From: Actinomycetota bacterium
GTDB taxonomy: Bacteria > Actinomycetota > Actinomycetes > S36-B12 > UBA5976
DNA length: 12,321 nt
Direction: 5' to 3'
NCBI GenBank assembly: GCA_947476765.1
Contig: CANJRK010000016.1
Location: forward strand, 1-12,321
The position numbers and the translations under genes are program-made. How positions within the stretch are numbered: the stretch's first letter is position 1; each line of letters starts with the position of its first letter. Shown here one piece after another: positions 1 to 6,946 of the stretch. The notes under the pieces were generated by a model. It searched no databases. It saw nothing but the letters and a program-made list of their open reading frames with translations, and had not been told where the DNA came from.

Positions 1-1546
1 CAACCAACATTGGATGTTCATCGCCCGCTGCTTCTTTGCTGCGCATAACGTCGCCAAGTGAAACAACTTCTCGATCAGAGTTCGGAATTTCGATACCAAT
101 CGCGCTCTTGCCTGGAATAGGCGACAAAATTCGAACGTCAGCACTAGCAACTGCGTACGCGATGTTCTTACTTAGTGCAGTAACGCGCTCGACTTTTACT
201 TTTGGACCTAGTTCCACTTCATAACGAGTTACCGTTGGGCCACGTTGGAAACCAGTCACCTTGGCGTCAATGTCAAATTGTTCGAGCACCTGTGTTAAGG
301 CTTCGATCACCGCGTCATTGGCTGCGGTGCGTTCTTTCGGCTTGGCGCCGGCCTTTAGCAGTGATTCACTTGGAAGTTTGTAAGTGGCGGCCGAAGCTAG
401 CGGCAGTTGTACCGGCTTACCAACTGGCTCAAGTAGGGACGCTGGTTGGGATGGAGTCATTACTTGAGGTGATTTTGGTTTAATTAGCGCAACCGCTTCT
501 GTCTCATGTGTAACAACGGGAGCAAGCACATCAACAGCGATGGTGTTGAGCTGCGAAATGTCTACAACTTCGCTTACCTGATCTGAGGCCGGTGAATTAC
601 TTACAACTGGTGTTGCAAATGGCGCATCTCCTGCAAGCTCCCCGATCGCAAGAGCCGGGTCTACGGGTGTATCTGGACTTGATTTGCGACGCAATCGACT
701 AAAGATGGTGCGGTGTACCACCGGGGAAACGTCGAGAGCAAGTTGGGCCTGTGCCGCCGAAATAGCCTCCACGTTTGGATGAGCGGCGACTTCTGCTTCG
801 GCGTCAATTGGGATTCGAGAAAACTTGGTTTTGATAGCACGAAGTTTCACTGGAATCGTGTTCACGGGAGTGGCAGTAATAATCAAAATCGAAAAGAATA
901 AGACGACCAACAAAAGTAGAACTGTAACAACGGTGCCTACTGCACTTACGAATGGAGCAGTAACAGCCCACCCAGTCCAACCGGCAGCATCGCGCATGGC
1001 CTGAGCTCCATTTGAAGGCAAAGGATTGCCGCGCTGAATATGGGTGATGCCCATTGTGCTCAATGCAAAAAGTGACCAACCAATTGAAAGTCGGCCTTTT
1101 TTCTGTGATGGTGCATCTGGGTGCCGCAGGGTTTGAACTGCAATAACGATAAGTACCAGCGGAGCGAATAAATCAAAAATACCGACTGCGCCAGTTACTA
1201 AGCTCGTCACAACTCCCGCAACAAATCCCGCTACGTCAAACCAGATAACTGATGCAACCACAATTGCAAGTGAAAGATACAGCAAGCCAAGTCCATCGCG
1301 GCGATGTGCTGGGTCTAAGTCGCGCGCACTACGCCCTACCCCGCGAGTGATTGCGCCGACAACGTGTGCAATACCAAGCCATACTGCAGTACCAAACGTA
1401 CGGAAGCCGCTGAACATTGTTACAAAGAATGAAGACTTCGCAGATTTACGAGACTTTACCGGCGCACGGCCATTGGCAGAATTGCGACCTTGCGGTCTAG
1501 TTGCTGCAGATGAGCGTGGTCGAGTTGCCTGTGACGGGGAAGCCAT
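1..1546 (-). CDS. ftsK: DNA translocase FtsK, N-terminal part (truncated by window edge)
   Basis: An ATG-initiated frame at 1546 stays open for 515 codons to the window edge. FtsK is the septum-anchored, ATP-driven DNA pump that clears and aligns chromosome ends during division. The product begins with a basic, Ser/Ala-rich stretch (residues 1-40). About four hydrophobic segments follow (roughly 86-104, 118-139, 153-170, 195-225), giving the membrane anchor, then a Pro/Ala/Val-rich linker (about 230-388). Residues 388-500 match the FtsK alpha domain, with YKLPS (389-393), GPTVTRYE (436-443), ADVRILSPIPGKSAIGIEIPN (469-489) and VVSLGDVM. The Walker A/B motor core and the gamma DNA-reading domain would lie beyond base 1 and cannot be checked. 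rnj lies 138 nt upstream on the same strand, and the rnj-ftsK order is typical of actinobacteria. The ATG has no Shine-Dalgarno sequence; a TATATT box 6 nt upstream suggests a leaderless start. Identity is secure; completeness is unknown. Confidence 0.95.
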   Translation of the reverse strand, partial: MASPSQATRPRSSAATRPQGRNSANGRAPVKSRKSAKSSFFVTMFSGFRTFGTAVWLGIAHVVGAITRGVGRSARDLDPAHRRDGLGLLYLSLAIVVASVIWFDVAGFVAGVVTSLVTGAVGIFDLFAPLVLIVIAVQTLRHPDAPSQKKGRLSIGWSLFALSTMGITHIQRGNPLPSNGAQAMRDAAGWTGWAVTAPFVSAVGTVVTVLLLLVVLFFSILIITATPVNTIPVKLRAIKTKFSRIPIDAEAEVAAHPNVEAISAAQAQLALDVSPVVHRTIFSRLRRKSSPDTPVDPALAIGELAGDAPFATPVVSNSPASDQVSEVVDISQLNTIAVDVLAPVVTHETEAVALIKPKSPQVMTPSQPASLLEPVGKPVQLPLASAATYKLPSESLLKAGAKPKERTAANDAVIEALTQVLEQFDIDAKVTGFQRGPTVTRYEVELGPKVKVERVTALSKNIAYAVASADVRILSPIPGKSAIGIEIPNSDREVVSLGDVMRSKEAAGDEHPMLV

Positions 1547-1552
1547 ATAACA

Positions 1553-1558
1553 AATATA
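1553..1558 (-). promoter_or_regulatory. Candidate -10 box of ftsK (leaderless)
   Basis: On the minus strand TATATT is followed by exactly 6 nt and then the ftsK ATG, so transcription would begin at or next to the start codon. No purine-rich ribosome-binding site is present. No good -35 hexamer is seen 16-18 nt upstream. The rest of the 138-nt rnj-ftsK gap shows only AT-rich stretches and no convincing terminator. Confidence 0.4.
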
Positions 1559-1684
1559 TGCGATTCGCTCTGGTAACTCGGGCACCAAGGGTTACGGCGT
1601 GTCGCGGTTGAATCCGATATATGTCAATACTGGCGGGAATATATAAGTTGCCGTTCTAGGCGACTGGTCTCGTTATGATCCGAG

Positions 1685-3376
1685 CTACTGATCTTGTGTA
1701 CTAGAAATTATTGAAGGCACAATCATTGGTCGCCTGCGATGTTTTTCGCCAACCCATTTGCCCGTTACTCGACGTACCATTTGTCCCAATTGATGTGTGT
1801 CAGTTACGCCATCAGCAAGTGCTGCTTCGAGCGTGACTTGAATCGCCGGCAGAATTTCTGCGAATACGCTTTCTTCTTTGCTGAATCCCCTGGCATGTAT
1901 TTGTGGTCCGGCAATCACTTTGCGCTCTGCAAAGTTGACTGCAGCAACAATGGAAAGGAATCCGTCTTCACCCAGGACTCTCCGATCCTTAAGAAGTGAT
2001 TCAGAAACTTCACCAACTGTTGAACCCTCCACGTAAACATAGCCACACGCGATCGCACCGACAATGTTTGCCTTGCCCGCAACTAAATCGACAACTACAC
2101 CATCGCCTGCCAACATAATCCTGGATTCGGGAATTCCAGTTTTTAAAGCTAAGTCCGCATTCGCGCGTAGGTGTCGCCACTCACCATGAATTGGCATTAC
2201 ATTTTTTGGTTTTACTATGTTGTAGCAATAAAGCAATTCACCAGCTGCAGCATGGCCAGAGACATGAACTAGAGCATTGCCCTTGTGTACTACGTGTGCA
2301 CCAAGTCGCGTTAAGTCATTAATGATGCGATAGACCGCATTTTCATTTCCAGGGATCAGTGACGAAGCAAGAATTACCGTATCGCCGGGACCAACAGCAA
2401 TAGCGTGATCTTGATTTGCAATTCGAGCCAATGCTGCCATTGGTTCGCCTTGGGATCCAGTGCAAATCAAAACTGCTTGATCATCTGGCAAATCAGTCAT
2501 TTGGTCACTTGAAATCAGTGTGCCGCCTGGAATGTTTAAGTACCCCAGGTCACTAGCGAGCGCCATGTTGCGCACCATGGATCGACCTACGAATGCAACT
2601 TTTCGATTGTTTTTAGTTGCTACGTCAATAACTTGTTGCACTCGATGCACGTGTGAGGCAAACGAAGCAACTATTACTCGCCCTGTTGCGCCACTTATAA
2701 CTTGTTGCAAAGTAGGGATGATATCTTTTTCGCTGGTTACAAACCCTGGTACTTCAGCGTTTGTTGAATCTACGAGGAATAGATCAACGCCCTTATCTCC
2801 CAGGCGAGCAAACGCATTCAAATCAGTGACACGACCATCGAGAGGTAGCTGGTCCATCTTGAAGTCGCCGGTAATCAAAATAGTTCCAGCTGGTGTTGTG
2901 ACGGCAACCGCTAATGCATCTGGAATTGAGTGGTTTACTGCAATAAATTCAACTGTGAATTCCCCGTAAGTTTGAACCATTCCCTCTTTAACGATTTGCG
3001 TGCTTGCTGATATGCGATGTTCCCGCAATTTACTCTCGACAAAGGCAAGTGTTAACTGCGAACCCACCACTGGAATGTCTTGTCGACCGCGTAGTAAGTA
3101 CGGGACGGCACCAATGTGATCTTCGTGTCCGTGAGTAAGTACGACTGCCTCGACATCGCTCAATCGATCTTGAATGTAACCGAAGTCAGGAAGAATTAGA
3201 TCTACACCAGGCTGTGTTTCCTCGGGAAACAGCACGCCGCAATCAACTATCAATAACTTGCCTTGATACTCAAGGACCGTCATGTTCCGGCCAATGTCGC
3301 CGAGCCCGCCGAGAGCTACTACTCGAAATGCGTCGTTAGCCAATACTGGTGGTTGCTCCAGTTGTGAGAATGTCAC
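1685..3376 (-). CDS. rnj: Ribonuclease J (metallo-beta-lactamase/beta-CASP exo/endoribonuclease)
   Basis: The product is 563 aa, the usual length for actinobacterial RNase J, which degrades and matures RNA in the cytoplasm (5'-to-3' exonuclease and endonuclease activity). The metallo-beta-lactamase core begins at GGLGDIGRNM (23-32). The zinc ligands are visible as THGHEDH (81-87), His149 in NHSIPDA and Asp171 in TGDFK. The beta-CASP insert carries SFASHVHRVQ (238-247) and VGRSM (263-267), and TGSQGEP (306-312) follows. The core closes with HVSGHA (371-376) and the last metal histidine in PIHGEWRH (395-402). A C-terminal domain of about 110 residues ends in a basic KHRRRP patch. The start is GTG, and its GTGA overlaps the TGA stop of dapA, which suggests translational coupling. 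The same neighbourhood encodes PNPase, another component of actinobacterial RNA decay. No key residue is missing. Confidence 0.97.
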   Translation of the reverse strand: MTFSQLEQPPVLANDAFRVVALGGLGDIGRNMTVLEYQGKLLIVDCGVLFPEETQPGVDLILPDFGYIQDRLSDVEAVVLTHGHEDHIGAVPYLLRGRQDIPVVGSQLTLAFVESKLREHRISASTQIVKEGMVQTYGEFTVEFIAVNHSIPDALAVAVTTPAGTILITGDFKMDQLPLDGRVTDLNAFARLGDKGVDLFLVDSTNAEVPGFVTSEKDIIPTLQQVISGATGRVIVASFASHVHRVQQVIDVATKNNRKVAFVGRSMVRNMALASDLGYLNIPGGTLISSDQMTDLPDDQAVLICTGSQGEPMAALARIANQDHAIAVGPGDTVILASSLIPGNENAVYRIINDLTRLGAHVVHKGNALVHVSGHAAAGELLYCYNIVKPKNVMPIHGEWRHLRANADLALKTGIPESRIMLAGDGVVVDLVAGKANIVGAIACGYVYVEGSTVGEVSESLLKDRRVLGEDGFLSIVAAVNFAERKVIAGPQIHARGFSKEESVFAEILPAIQVTLEAALADGVTDTHQLGQMVRRVTGKWVGEKHRRRPMIVPSIISSTQDQ

Positions 3377-4275
3377 AGGCTAAAACCGCCCCTTATTAAA
3401 TCCTCTTTTAAGACTTTTCGCTGCTCAGGAGTTGCCGGCACAAGCGGTAGCCGCAGCGAACCGCCACCAACGCGACCAAGTTGATCTAGCGCGGCTTTAA
3501 CCATTATGGCGCCACCAGCACGAGTCATGATTCCTTCAGTAATTGGAACTAGTGATTCGTTAATTTTGCGAGCAGTGTGCACATCATTATTTTCAATAGC
3601 TTCCACCATTTGCTTATGGCGATCCGCAACTACGTGGCCGGTAACACTAACTACGCCAACGGCCCCCAGGGCAAGTAAGGCCAAGTTAAGTGGGTCGTCA
3701 CCAGAGTAATAGGCAAGATCTGATTGCGCCATGATCTGGGAAGCTGCCCAAGTATCTCCCTTGGCGTCCTTATTTGCCAAAATTCTTGGATGTTCTGCAA
3801 GCTTGAGCATGGTGTCATTTTGAATTGGCACTCCAGATCGGCCAGGTATGTCGTAAACCATCACCGGTAACTCAGTTGCATCTGCAACGGCAACCATGTG
3901 CGCATAGATTCCGGCTTGAGGTGGTTTGTTGTAATAAGGAGTAACTACAAGTAGTCCATGAGCACCTGCTTTTGCAGCATCTTTTGCCAACAGAATTGAA
4001 TGCGCAGTGTCGTTTGAACCAGCACCGGCAACCACGCGCGCCCGATCTCCCACGGCAGCAATCACAACTTTTAGTAATTCCAGTTTTTCATGTTCATCAG
4101 TTGTTGGAGATTCACCCGTGGTGCCATTCACAACCAAGCCATTGTTACCTAGGTCAACTAAGTCATTTGCCAACTGTGCGGCGGCGTCTAGATCTAACTT
4201 TGTCCCATCCGAATTGAAAGGCGTGACCATGGCAGTAAGTACCGTGCCGAACGCTGTTGTAGCTTTCACGTTCAT
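3373..4275 (-). CDS. dapA: 4-hydroxy-tetrahydrodipicolinate synthase
   Basis: DapA condenses pyruvate with aspartate semialdehyde, the first committed step of diaminopimelate/lysine synthesis. The 300-aa product from the chosen start is a class I aldolase TIM barrel. Visible are FGTVLTAMVTPF (9-20), GTTGES (51-56), YNKPP (115-119), Tyr141 in VMVYDIPGRSG, and the Schiff-base Lys169 in ILANKDAKGD. Tyr115, Tyr141 and Lys169 are spaced as Tyr107, Tyr133 and Lys161 of the E. coli enzyme. The frame stays open upstream to an ATG at 4323, but that would add 16 unusual residues and overlap thyX by 38 nt. The ATG at 4275 (MNVKATTAFG) fits family N-termini and lies 10 nt after the thyX stop. No strong Shine-Dalgarno is seen, so coupling with thyX is likely. 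The stop overlaps the rnj start by 4 nt. dapB, the next enzyme of the pathway, is about 3.7 kb upstream. Confidence 0.96.
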   Translation of the reverse strand: MNVKATTAFGTVLTAMVTPFNSDGTKLDLDAAAQLANDLVDLGNNGLVVNGTTGESPTTDEHEKLELLKVVIAAVGDRARVVAGAGSNDTAHSILLAKDAAKAGAHGLLVVTPYYNKPPQAGIYAHMVAVADATELPVMVYDIPGRSGVPIQNDTMLKLAEHPRILANKDAKGDTWAASQIMAQSDLAYYSGDDPLNLALLALGAVGVVSVTGHVVADRHKQMVEAIENNDVHTARKINESLVPITEGIMTRAGGAIMVKAALDQLGRVGGGSLRLPLVPATPEQRKVLKEDLIRGGFSL

Positions 4276-4285
4276 TACCAATCTA

Positions 4286-4999
4286 CTAAGGTGCCACTCG
4301 CCCATTAGCAACAAATGATGCATGGGTTAATGGCATAAGGCGCTTGAATTCTTCTTCATACTTTTCCGCAACCATTTCAATTTCACGCTGCGGAAACGAC
4401 GGGAAGTGAGAGCCTTCGGCTTTACGTCGAAGGCTAAGGAAGTTCATTAAGGCTCTCGCATTCATCGTGACGTATGCCGATGAGTAAATAGTCACAGGCA
4501 ATACGATGCGGGCTACTTCACGCGCAACCCCAGCTTCAAGCATGGCTTCGTATGATGCATAAGCCACTTCGCAAGCTTTCTTAGTTTCCTGCGTGACGAT
4601 ATCGAACTGTTCCTGAGTTCCATCGACAAACTCGTAAGCGCCAGCTTTACCAATCTGAATGAGTTTGCGATCAGTAGCAGGCGTGTAAAAAATCGGGTCA
4701 AGTACTTTGTATCGACCGGATTCTTCGTTGTAACTAGCCATGCGATGGCGAAAATGTTCGCGCCACATAAAGATCGGTGCTTGCACAAAAAACGTGAATA
4801 CGGAGTGTTCAAAAGGACTGCCGTGACGATCCCGCATCAAGTAATTAATTAAGCCAGCTGATGCAGCCGAATCAGCATTCACGTCGGTTGCTGATTGGTC
4901 ACCCTTAGTTGAGACTCTGGCTGCCCAAAGCACGTCAGCATCACCAGCTGAATGCTTAACTAATTCAACCGTGACATCGCTTCGGAATGAGATCGGCAC
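4286..4999 (-). CDS. thyX: Flavin-dependent thymidylate synthase ThyX
   Basis: ThyX makes dTMP from dUMP using FAD, NADPH and methylene-tetrahydrofolate. The 237-aa length is normal. The diagnostic motif RHRxxSxNxxSxR is intact at residues 84-96, just after FMWREHF. Further family features are an HGSPFEHSVFTF segment (59-70), the YSSAYVTMNARALMNFLSLR region near residues 173-192 and a C-terminal LMPLTHASF. The start is GTG (MPISFRSDV), about 30 nt after the upstream iron permease gene. No Shine-Dalgarno is present, but a TAGTCT box sits 6 nt before the GTG, compatible with a leaderless start. thyX-dapA-rnj are tightly packed and probably co-transcribed, a conserved actinobacterial arrangement. 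No thyA is seen in the window. Confidence 0.97.
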   Translation of the reverse strand: MPISFRSDVTVELVKHSAGDADVLWAARVSTKGDQSATDVNADSAASAGLINYLMRDRHGSPFEHSVFTFFVQAPIFMWREHFRHRMASYNEESGRYKVLDPIFYTPATDRKLIQIGKAGAYEFVDGTQEQFDIVTQETKKACEVAYASYEAMLEAGVAREVARIVLPVTIYSSAYVTMNARALMNFLSLRRKAEGSHFPSFPQREIEMVAEKYEEEFKRLMPLTHASFVANGRVAP

Positions 5000-5005
5000 G
5001 AAACT

Positions 5006-5011
5006 AGACTA
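5006..5011 (-). promoter_or_regulatory. Candidate -10 box of thyX-dapA-rnj (leaderless)
   Basis: TAGTCT on the minus strand is separated by 6 nt from the thyX GTG. It lies in the 30-nt gap after the iron permease gene, and the identical hexamer occurs upstream of the EamA gene. No convincing -35 is visible, because that region falls inside the 3' end of the permease gene. It would give the thyX cluster its own transcription start. Confidence 0.35.
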
Positions 5012-5029
5012 TCGCCCAGCTCTGGCCGC

Positions 5030-5884
5030 CTAGGAAGAAGGTACGGAAGATAAATCTGCGGACTTTGACTCAGAAGCAGCCGGTGCAACCTTGTTGCGAA
5101 GCAGGAAGTAAAGCACGGTTATCGAGTATGTTGCGTACGCAATTACCTGCAGCGTGGTAGTAGTTGGCTTCAAGTTAAACAGGCCAGCAACCAGGGTCGC
5201 CAGGAATGTTCCTTCGATAAGCACGCCACTTAGGTCAACAAGTACGTTTGATTCACCAGGAAGCCAGCCCACTTCTTGGAATTCATGGATTCCATAGGAA
5301 AGTACGCCTGCAGCCACAAAGACCAAAAGGATGCCAGTGATTTTAAAGAATTTTGCCAAATTGACGGTAGCGGTGGATCGGTAAAACACCCACCCAACAA
5401 CTACAGCCGTCGCTAAACCGAGGATTAGACCAATAACCGAGGCCACGCTATTTCCAGTGGCATGGGCAGCTGCCCAGAAGAAAATAGCAGTTTCTGCACC
5501 TTCGCGTAATACTGCAACAAAAGCCATAGAAGCAACAGCAATCGCCCCACCTGAGGTAGCAGCGCTATCCAGTTGGTTTCGCAGATCTGAACTGATGGTT
5601 CGAGCCGAACGCTTCATCCAGAAAATCATCCACGTTACAAAGCCAACCGCGATGAACGAAACCACGCCAGCAAAAATTAATTCCAGAGTCTCAGACAACT
5701 CACTCGATATCGTTTCAAGGCCTACGGCAATAAGCACGCTAACTGCTACCGCTGCTGCTACTCCGTACCAAACGAAACGAATCAAAGAGTGGCGGCTTGT
5801 GCGAACTAAATACGTAAGCAAAATACTCACTACGAGCGCAGCTTCAATGCCCTCACGTAGGCCAATCAAGTAGTTTCCAAGCAT
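5030..5884 (-). CDS. efeU: FTR1/EfeU-family high-affinity iron permease
   Basis: The product is a 284-aa integral membrane protein with about seven hydrophobic segments. It carries the two hallmark RExxE iron-binding motifs of the FTR1/OFeT family: REGIE at residues 10-14 in helix 1 and REGAE at 127-131 in helix 4. Cytoplasm-facing basic clusters (KRSAR, residues 91-95) and a short polar Ser/Ala-rich C-tail complete it. The family transports iron across the inner membrane; in EfeUOB systems it works with the periplasmic EfeO and the haem peroxidase EfeB, and neither is encoded here. The gene sits alone between a terminator-like hairpin after the EamA gene and thyX. A striking inverted repeat lies 34 nt upstream of its ATG and may be an operator. 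MLGNYLIGLREG is a normal family N-terminus, supporting the start. Family assignment is strong; iron rather than another metal is inferred from the family. Confidence 0.92.
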   Translation of the reverse strand: MLGNYLIGLREGIEAALVVSILLTYLVRTSRHSLIRFVWYGVAAAVAVSVLIAVGLETISSELSETLELIFAGVVSFIAVGFVTWMIFWMKRSARTISSDLRNQLDSAATSGGAIAVASMAFVAVLREGAETAIFFWAAAHATGNSVASVIGLILGLATAVVVGWVFYRSTATVNLAKFFKITGILLVFVAAGVLSYGIHEFQEVGWLPGESNVLVDLSGVLIEGTFLATLVAGLFNLKPTTTTLQVIAYATYSITVLYFLLRNKVAPAASESKSADLSSVPSS

Positions 5885-5918
5885 TTAGTGCTATCCGTTT
5901 CGAATCTGGATAATCGCT

Positions 5919-5946
5919 ATTTATGCAACTATCTGGTTACATAAAT
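5919..5946. promoter_or_regulatory. Inverted repeat upstream of the iron permease gene (candidate operator)
   Basis: Two 11-nt arms, ATTTATGCAAC (5919-5929) and GTTACATAAAT (5936-5946), are inverted copies with one mismatch in 11 and a 6-nt spacer. The repeat ends 34 nt before the permease start codon and lies beyond the terminator-like hairpin of the preceding gene, so it can act only on this gene. There is no T-run, so it is not an intrinsic terminator. It does not look like the textbook DtxR/IdeR or Fur box. The size suits a dimeric repressor, possibly metal-responsive, but the binding protein is unknown. Confidence 0.5.
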
Positions 5947-5965
5947 CAGCCTACCTGCCGATTTG

Positions 5966-5992
5966 AAAAACCGCAAAGTGAGGGGCTCGCGG
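5966..5992 (-). terminator. Probable Rho-independent terminator of the EamA gene
   Basis: On the minus strand, starting 20 nt after the EamA stop codon, CCGCGAG (5992-5986) pairs with TTTGCGG (5977-5971) as a 7-bp stem with two G-U pairs and an 8-nt loop, followed at once by TTTTT (5970-5966). It would separate the EamA transcript from the iron permease gene downstream. The wobble pairs make it moderate rather than strong. Confidence 0.6.
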
Positions 5993-6012
5993 CACCGGTT
6001 GAGAAAACTGGG

Positions 6013-6912
6013 CTAAACCAAGGCCTTTTTAGCCAAACTAACCCGCAACCTTTGGACAGCTGAAATGCAGATAATCACCACGCTGGCGGCCAATAACGTG
6101 GCCCCGGTAACAACCTCGCCTAGCAATATGGCTGACCACAGCAGAGTTAAAAGTGGCTGAATCAATTGAACTTGTGAGCCTTTGGCGACACCTAGTTCTG
6201 CCAGTCCGCGATACCAGGCAAAAAATCCAAAGTACATCGATCCAAATGCCGTGAATAGGAAAGCTAGCACCGAAACCGTTGTTACGGTGTGGGTTGGTGC
6301 ACCCAGCCAAAGTGAGATTGCAAAGTAGGGCAGCGTAATTGGCAAAAATAGCACCACGCACCAAGAAACCACCTGCCAGCCAGGCATCACTTTTGAAAGT
6401 ATTGCACCCTCGGCGTATCCAATGGCTGCTGCTATTACAGCTCCCAACAGATAAAGGTTTGAAACTAAAGTGCCGCCTTCTTGGCCACCGCGCGCTAAGG
6501 CATAAACAACTAAAGTCAAAGTTCCGATTGCGGCTGCAACCCAAAAGCTCTTTGGAACTTGTTCGTGCAATCTAAACACCGCAAGCACTGCAGTGGCCAT
6601 TGGTAATCCAGCAGTGATAACTGCAGCGTGCGCGCTTGTGGTCTCCTGCAATGCAAGCGTGGTGAGGATGGGCCAACCAACGACAATGCCACTTGCTGTA
6701 ACGAGTAGCGGCAAGATCAATTTGCGATCTGGAAACCCAACTTTGGAATATCTTAAGAACATCAGAGCCAGTAACCCTGCCAATGCTGCTCGACCAAACG
6801 TTAAGGTCCATGGCGAAAAGCCCGGAAGCGCTAACTTGACCATGGGAAGGGTAAATGAGAAAACTAGTACGCCAATAAACGCATACCCAAGCCCTCGATA
6901 GTTGACCGACAC
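6013..6912 (-). CDS. EamA/DMT-superfamily permease (RhaT/YdcZ-like drug/metabolite transporter)
   Basis: The product is a 299-aa membrane protein with about ten predicted helices in two EamA repeats (about 6-138 and 152-288). Typical features are the first-repeat segment with FTFGRAALAGLLALMF (38-53), ITAGLPMATAVLA near residues 99-111, and the second-repeat end SQVQLIQPLLTLLWSAILLGEVVTGATLLAASVVI (246-280). This segment closely follows the usual end of DMT exporters, including the acidic residue in LLGE. The family moves small metabolites, often amino acids, out of the cell; the substrate cannot be read from the sequence. The GTG start has a GGAGAG ribosome-binding-like stretch directly before it. 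It is transcribed divergently from azlCD, with only 34 nt between the start codons. The neighbouring AzlCD pair is also an exporter type, so a shared theme of amino-acid efflux is possible but inferred. A terminator-like hairpin follows. Confidence 0.88.
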   Translation of the reverse strand: MSVNYRGLGYAFIGVLVFSFTLPMVKLALPGFSPWTLTFGRAALAGLLALMFLRYSKVGFPDRKLILPLLVTASGIVVGWPILTTLALQETTSAHAAVITAGLPMATAVLAVFRLHEQVPKSFWVAAAIGTLTLVVYALARGGQEGGTLVSNLYLLGAVIAAAIGYAEGAILSKVMPGWQVVSWCVVLFLPITLPYFAISLWLGAPTHTVTTVSVLAFLFTAFGSMYFGFFAWYRGLAELGVAKGSQVQLIQPLLTLLWSAILLGEVVTGATLLAASVVIICISAVQRLRVSLAKKALV

Positions 6913-6919
6913 GCTCTCC

Positions 6920-6925
6920 AGACTA
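6920..6925 (-). promoter_or_regulatory. Candidate -10 box of the EamA gene
   Basis: TAGTCT on the minus strand, 7 nt before the GTG start and identical to the box before thyX. A start at this distance would leave the GGAGAG stretch at the very 5' end of the mRNA or give a nearly leaderless transcript. No clear -35. Only 6 bp separate it from the opposing azlC box. Confidence 0.3.
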
Positions 6926-6931
6926 GTGCGA

Positions 6932-6937
6932 TAGGTT
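6932..6937 (+). promoter_or_regulatory. Candidate -10 box of azlCD
   Basis: TAGGTT fits the TAnnnT pattern and lies 9 nt before the azlC ATG. No Shine-Dalgarno sequence occurs in TAACACACT, the stretch between box and start. This points to a leaderless or nearly leaderless mRNA. TTGACC at 6902-6907 is too far away (24 nt) to be a normal -35. Confidence 0.3.
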
Positions 6938-6946
6938 TAACACACT

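Noticed and set aside
804..1079. Minus-strand 91-codon frame inside ftsK
   Set aside because: Out-of-frame shadow: the ftsK frame is open across the whole of 1-1546 and gives recognisable FtsK membrane and alpha-domain sequence; this one is Cys/Ser/His-rich and matches nothing.
1622..1627. Perfect TTGACA on the minus strand upstream of ftsK as a -35 box
   Set aside because: At 16-18 nt spacing the -10 position reads CGACAC-like sequence, so no sigma-70-type promoter can be completed from it; the TATATT box near the start is a better candidate.
2520..2969. Plus-strand 149-codon frame antisense to rnj
   Set aside because: Shadow of the conserved RNase J frame, with no ribosome-binding site or recognisable domain.
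5894..5912. Second palindrome-like stretch (ATCC...TTCGAA...GGAT) before the iron permease gene
   Set aside because: The arms are off register by one base and only four outer bases pair; too weak compared with the repeat at 5919-5946.
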